From Falsihalocynthiibacter halioticoli (GTDB lineage Bacteria > Pseudomonadota > Alphaproteobacteria > Rhodobacterales > Rhodobacteraceae), in contig NZ_JAOYFC010000002.1 of the NCBI RefSeq assembly GCF_025802015.1, forward strand, positions 372,001-436,000: DNA of 64,000 bases, given 5' to 3'. Shown here piece after piece: positions 61,031-64,000 of the stretch. Positions within the stretch are counted from its first letter, which is position 1; every line of letters begins with the position of its first letter. A model generated the notes under the pieces. It did not search any database and had not been told where the DNA came from. It was given only the letters and a program-made list of their open reading frames with translations. Position numbers and translations under genes: made by a program.

Positions 61031-62382
61031 TTTTAGGTATTGGAATGTCCGACCCGTTTTTGGTCGGGATTATCACGCTTGCATTGCTCCTGTTTCTGAT
61101 CCTCCTCGGTGTTCGCGTCGTTTTTGCGGCGGCCTTTGTTGGTCTCGTTGGTTTGATTGAACTGCGGGGGTGGGGTCCTGCTGCAGGCATTGTAGGCACC
61201 ATCCCCCACTCCAAATCCTCAACATATGCTCTATCGGTCTTGCCGATGTTCATCTTTATCGGGTTTCTTGCATTTCACGCCGGTATGACACAGCAATTGT
61301 TTGATGCTGCCCGTAAATGGCTTGGCTGGATGCCAGGTGGGCTTGCCGTTGCCACTGTTTTCGCCACGGCAGGTTTTGCAGCAGTTTCCGGCGCATCAAC
61401 AGCCACCTCCGCCGTCTTTAGTCGTGTGGCAATTCCTGAGATGCTGAAATACGGTTACGATAGGCGCATGGCCGCTGGCGTTGTTGCATCAGCAGGAACA
61501 TTGGCAACATTGATCCCCCCCTCCGCGATCCTTGTGATCTATGCCATCATCGTGGAACAATCGGTTGGTAAGCTCCTTTTGGCAGGCTTCTTACCCGGCA
61601 TATTCTCGGCAATTGTATACGCGGGTATTATTGTCGTTTGGGCCATGGTGAAACCGGGGTCCGCACCATCCGTAAAGGGCTTCACGTGGGGCGAACGTGC
61701 GCGCACCCTGCCCGGCATTTCGCCGATCCTGTTGGTCGTTGTAATAATAATGACCGCGATCTACGGCGGTTGGGCCACTCCAACCGAGGCTGGCGCATTA
61801 GGGGCCTTCGTGGTGTTCATCCTCGCCATAGCGCGCGGAACGCCAATGAAATCCATCAAGGATTCCCTCATGGAATCCGCGAAACTGACTGTGATGATTT
61901 TCTCGCTCATTTGGGGTGTATTGATTTTCGTTCGGTTCCTTGGGTTTTCCGGCATCCCAGGCGCATTCACCGAATGGATTGTAAGCCTCGACGTAGCACC
62001 GATGACGATTATGATCTGTATCCTATTGGCCTATGCGGTATTGGGTATGTTTATGGATGCCATAGGGATGCTGCTGTTGACGCTACCTGTGGTTTATCCT
62101 GCGGTCATCGCGCTCGGGTTTGATCCGATTTGGTTCGGGATCATCGCAGTTAAGATGGCAGAAGTCTGCTTGATCACGCCACCGATTGGCCTGAACTGTT
62201 TTGTCGTCAATGGCGTGCGACCAGATATACCGCTCGGAACCGTATTCCGCGGCGTAGCCCTGTTCTTTGTCGCCGACGTGATTACCATCGCAGCCCTTTT
62301 GATGTTCCCAGAGATCGTAACTTGGCTGCCAAACTTTGATTTTGGAATGTGGTGGGACGGCCTTTGGGGCGCCACCAGCTAA
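61027..62382 (+). CDS. TRAP transporter large permease (DctM; MatM-like)
   Basis: The 451-residue membrane protein has about twelve spans with AAVSGASTATSAVFSRVAIPEM near residue 117, VVASAGTLATLIPPSAILVIY and LITPPIGLNCFVVNG, all DctM signatures. It completes the TRAP system with the two preceding genes. Confidence 0.95.
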   Translation: MILGIGMSDPFLVGIITLALLLFLILLGVRVVFAAAFVGLVGLIELRGWGPAAGIVGTIPHSKSSTYALSVLPMFIFIGFLAFHAGMTQQLFDAARKWLGWMPGGLAVATVFATAGFAAVSGASTATSAVFSRVAIPEMLKYGYDRRMAAGVVASAGTLATLIPPSAILVIYAIIVEQSVGKLLLAGFLPGIFSAIVYAGIIVVWAMVKPGSAPSVKGFTWGERARTLPGISPILLVVVIIMTAIYGGWATPTEAGALGAFVVFILAIARGTPMKSIKDSLMESAKLTVMIFSLIWGVLIFVRFLGFSGIPGAFTEWIVSLDVAPMTIMICILLAYAVLGMFMDAIGMLLLTLPVVYPAVIALGFDPIWFGIIAVKMAEVCLITPPIGLNCFVVNGVRPDIPLGTVFRGVALFFVADVITIAALLMFPEIVTWLPNFDFGMWWDGLWGATS

Positions 62383-62391
62383 GGAGTTAGC

Positions 62392-62889
62392 ATGCGATTG
62401 CAAACCACTCTCCCGCTTGAAAAAGCCAATGGTATCATCGCCCAGGCGCTGGCGCTTGGGCGAACAGCCTCGCTACTGCCACTGACAGTTGTTGTCCTTG
62501 ATGCTGGCGGCAAACTTATTGCGATGCAAAGCGAAGATGGCTCTGGCCTTACAAGGTTCGACATTGCCTTTGGCAAGGCTTATGGCGCGCTTGGCATGGG
62601 AATTTCTAGCCGTTTGATCCGAGACCGACTGTCAGAACGGCCCGCCTTTCAGAATGCAATTGCCGCAGCATCAGACGGACGCTTCATCCCAGTTCCTGGT
62701 GGTGTCCTGATCGAAAACGCCGAAGGGATAACTCTTGGTGCTGTTGGCATCTCTGGTGATACCTCAGACAAAGATGAATACTGCGCGATCGAAGCCATCA
62801 AATCCGTGGGTTATGCATCCGAGCCTTCTGAGCCCAACCCGGAATGGCGCACTTCATCTTTGTCTGATCACTATCCAGCCTCAACTTAG
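62392..62889 (+). CDS. GlcG/HbpS (DUF336) family protein
   Basis: The 165-residue protein has VVVLDAGGKLIAMQSEDGSG near residue 31, the family's FDIAFGKAYGALGMG, PVPGGVLI and GAVGISGDTSDKDEYCAIEAI. These occur in HbpS/GlcG-like proteins, which bind heme or cobalamin or accompany glycolate and other catabolic operons. It follows dctM by 9 bp and is likely co-transcribed. Its stop overlaps that of the convergent cupin gene. Confidence 0.88.
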   Translation: MRLQTTLPLEKANGIIAQALALGRTASLLPLTVVVLDAGGKLIAMQSEDGSGLTRFDIAFGKAYGALGMGISSRLIRDRLSERPAFQNAIAAASDGRFIPVPGGVLIENAEGITLGAVGISGDTSDKDEYCAIEAIKSVGYASEPSEPNPEWRTSSLSDHYPAST

Positions 62890-63422
62890 AAAGCGTGATC
62901 AAAATGCCGGTGTGTTACTTGCAAACGCGGCAAATCGGCGTCTTTGGGATCACACAGATTGAAGGTCGAACGTCCGACATACGAGTGCGGGATCACCATG
63001 CATCGTACAAAACGCGTATCACCGGATTTTTGCAGGGCAACGGCACGCACCGGATTATCCGCCGGTTCAAACCAACTCATTCCTGGCTCCATAACCTCAG
63101 CGCCATGTTCTGTCTCGATGCGAAGCGATCCGCTGACAAGATACCGCCATCCAGCACCGGCATGGGTATGTCGATGCGCTATTGCACCGATGGGAAAAGC
63201 AACTTCATCCACCCGCAGAGCAAAGGGCGCGACGACATCATCAATCTTTTCACAGCCATGGATGTCACTGCCCTGAATCGCGTTGGCCGAAAGCGCAAAA
63301 CAAATGTCGCCGTGCGCTCCGATCTGAGCAATGCCAGCCGCCATTGCGGGGCTGTTCGCTCCTGTATAGCGCCAAGATGCCAGCAGATCACTCGCGCTTG
63401 GCGCCGTCTTCGAAATGCTCAT
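62886..63422 (-). CDS. Cupin-domain protein
   Basis: The 178-residue protein has a single double-stranded beta-helix with the metal-binding cupin motif 1 AHRHTHAGAGWRYLVSGSLRIE near residues 96-117 (H-x-H with a downstream aromatic) and cupin motif 2 (EPGMSWFEPADNPVRAV). The start at 63422 is chosen over a longer frame because the upstream segment is Arg-rich and untypical. Function unknown; it may be a small-molecule isomerase or sensor. Confidence 0.8.
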   Translation of the reverse strand: MSISKTAPSASDLLASWRYTGANSPAMAAGIAQIGAHGDICFALSANAIQGSDIHGCEKIDDVVAPFALRVDEVAFPIGAIAHRHTHAGAGWRYLVSGSLRIETEHGAEVMEPGMSWFEPADNPVRAVALQKSGDTRFVRCMVIPHSYVGRSTFNLCDPKDADLPRLQVTHRHFDHAF

Positions 63423-63463
63423 ATACACAGCCTGCTCCCCTCGTCGTCTCTGGAGCAACCTAG

Positions 63464-64000
63464 ATGAAAACCAACCTCCTCGCCATTGCGTTGATCGTCC
63501 TTTCGGCGTTCGTTTTAGCCGCCCGTGGTTTTGGTGGCACAGCCTTTACGGTCGGGGCTTGCGCCGGCTTTTTTGTACTCTGCCTCATCGGGCTAAGCAT
63601 CAGTTCGATCCGCGAAGTCCTCCTGCTTTTGGGTGCTTTGGTTCTATCTGCAATTTTCTTTAGCTTTCAGGGCCCGATAGAGATTTTCATCGAGGCGGTC
63701 AGTCTTGCCGCCTTCTTTGCTACGTTTATCCTGTTGCTGACCGCTCTAAAAATTGCTGCTGAACGTTCGCAATCTATCCTAGCCGTTGGGCGATACTTAA
63801 TCCGCCAGCCTGCTTCAGGCCGCTATATTGCAACTGCTCTCGGCGGTCACTGCCTTGGTGTTTTTCTGAATTTCGGTGCCATAAGCATGCTGGCACCAAT
63901 GATCCAGAATGCGGCGAAAGACGAACACGGGAACATAGACGAAGCCCTCGAGCGCCGCCAGATTTCAGCCCTCCTCCGCGGGTTTGCTTGGATCTTACTC
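63464..64000 (+). CDS. Multi-pass membrane protein, truncated by the window end
   Basis: An ATG at 63464 opens a frame that runs in phase to the last base, giving 179 residues. The N-terminus has a likely signal-anchor (LLAIALIVLSAFVLAARGFGG), then further hydrophobic spans (FTVGACAGFFVLCLIGL, VLLLLGALVLSAIFF, AVSLAAFFATFILLLTAL). A conserved-looking loop GGHCLGVFLNFGAISMLAPM follows near residues 127-146, then the cytoplasmic-type ALERRQISALLRG. Half-helix breaks such as FLNFGAIS suggest a transporter rather than an anchor. I do not recognise the family. Confidence 0.75.
   Translation, partial: MKTNLLAIALIVLSAFVLAARGFGGTAFTVGACAGFFVLCLIGLSISSIREVLLLLGALVLSAIFFSFQGPIEIFIEAVSLAAFFATFILLLTALKIAAERSQSILAVGRYLIRQPASGRYIATALGGHCLGVFLNFGAISMLAPMIQNAAKDEHGNIDEALERRQISALLRGFAWILL

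Noticed and set aside
1..64000. tRNA, rRNA, CRISPR arrays, transposases, phage genes and integration sites
   Set aside because: No cloverleaf-like segments, spaced direct repeats, transposase motifs or terminal inverted repeats were seen by eye. A covariance-model and repeat search would be needed to exclude short ones.

Overview
The window looks like a chromosomal stretch from a marine alphaproteobacterium, most likely a Rhodobacterales (Roseobacter-type) organism. This rests on protein character and gene content: three binding-protein ABC or TTT sugar/acid uptake systems, two TRAP transporters, a periplasmic nitrate reductase, a complete Na+-translocating NADH:quinone reductase, and malonyl-CoA decarboxylase beside a TRAP system. 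I see no tRNA, rRNA, CRISPR array, insertion sequence or phage gene. The taxonomic call is inference from family knowledge, not from a marker gene.

Layout. 1-5.2 kb: the tail of an unidentified gene, a methyltransferase-like protein, a Gfo/Idh/MocA oxidoreductase with a ThuA-family partner, and a TPR-sulfotransferase closed by a clear terminator. 5.2-20.4 kb: an amino-sugar island. A DeoR regulator with an AgaZ/KbaZ-type protein faces a ten-gene minus-strand operon (ABC permeases, binding protein, ATPase, Gfo/Idh, NagB-II-like SIS protein, AgaS, NagK-like ROK kinase, NagA, CutC). Divergent from that operon are a GntR/UTRA regulator and a GH20 hexosaminidase, so hydrolysis, import, phosphorylation, deacetylation and deamination of GlcNAc/GalNAc are all encoded together. 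20.4-25.0 kb: napEFDABC.

25.2-33.2 kb: a catabolic cluster of two TIM-barrel sugar isomerase/epimerases, a DUF993 aldolase-like protein, a Gfo/Idh dehydrogenase, a TetR regulator and a TctCBA transporter. A shared 18-bp palindrome precedes both transcription units. 33.3-39.8 kb: a seven-gene operon with a GntR/FCD regulator, an enolase-superfamily dehydratase, a FrcBCA-like ABC transporter, an SDR and an aldose epimerase, suggesting oxidative non-phosphorylative sugar breakdown. It starts at a strong sigma70-like promoter with an adjacent palindromic operator.

40.1-49.4 kb: a DUF1624-type membrane protein, a possible decayed coding remnant, nqrABCDEF with its assembly factors apbE and nqrM, a small membrane protein and a CBS-pair protein. 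49.4-57.3 kb: a methyltransferase, then a minus-strand cluster with a GntR regulator, an HMGL/isopropylmalate-synthase-like enzyme, an intradiol dioxygenase, a TRAP transporter, an OsmC-like protein and a nitroreductase, which points to degradation of an unidentified aromatic substrate. 57.4-64 kb: a YciI-like protein, malonyl-CoA decarboxylase and a MatPQM-like TRAP system, an HbpS/GlcG-type protein, a cupin, and a membrane protein cut by the window end.

A recurring feature is a strong stem-loop immediately 3' of four of the five solute-binding-protein genes, between the binding-protein gene and the next transporter gene. Most functional calls rest on motifs read from translated sequence. 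Substrate identities are inferred from neighbours and are stated as such.
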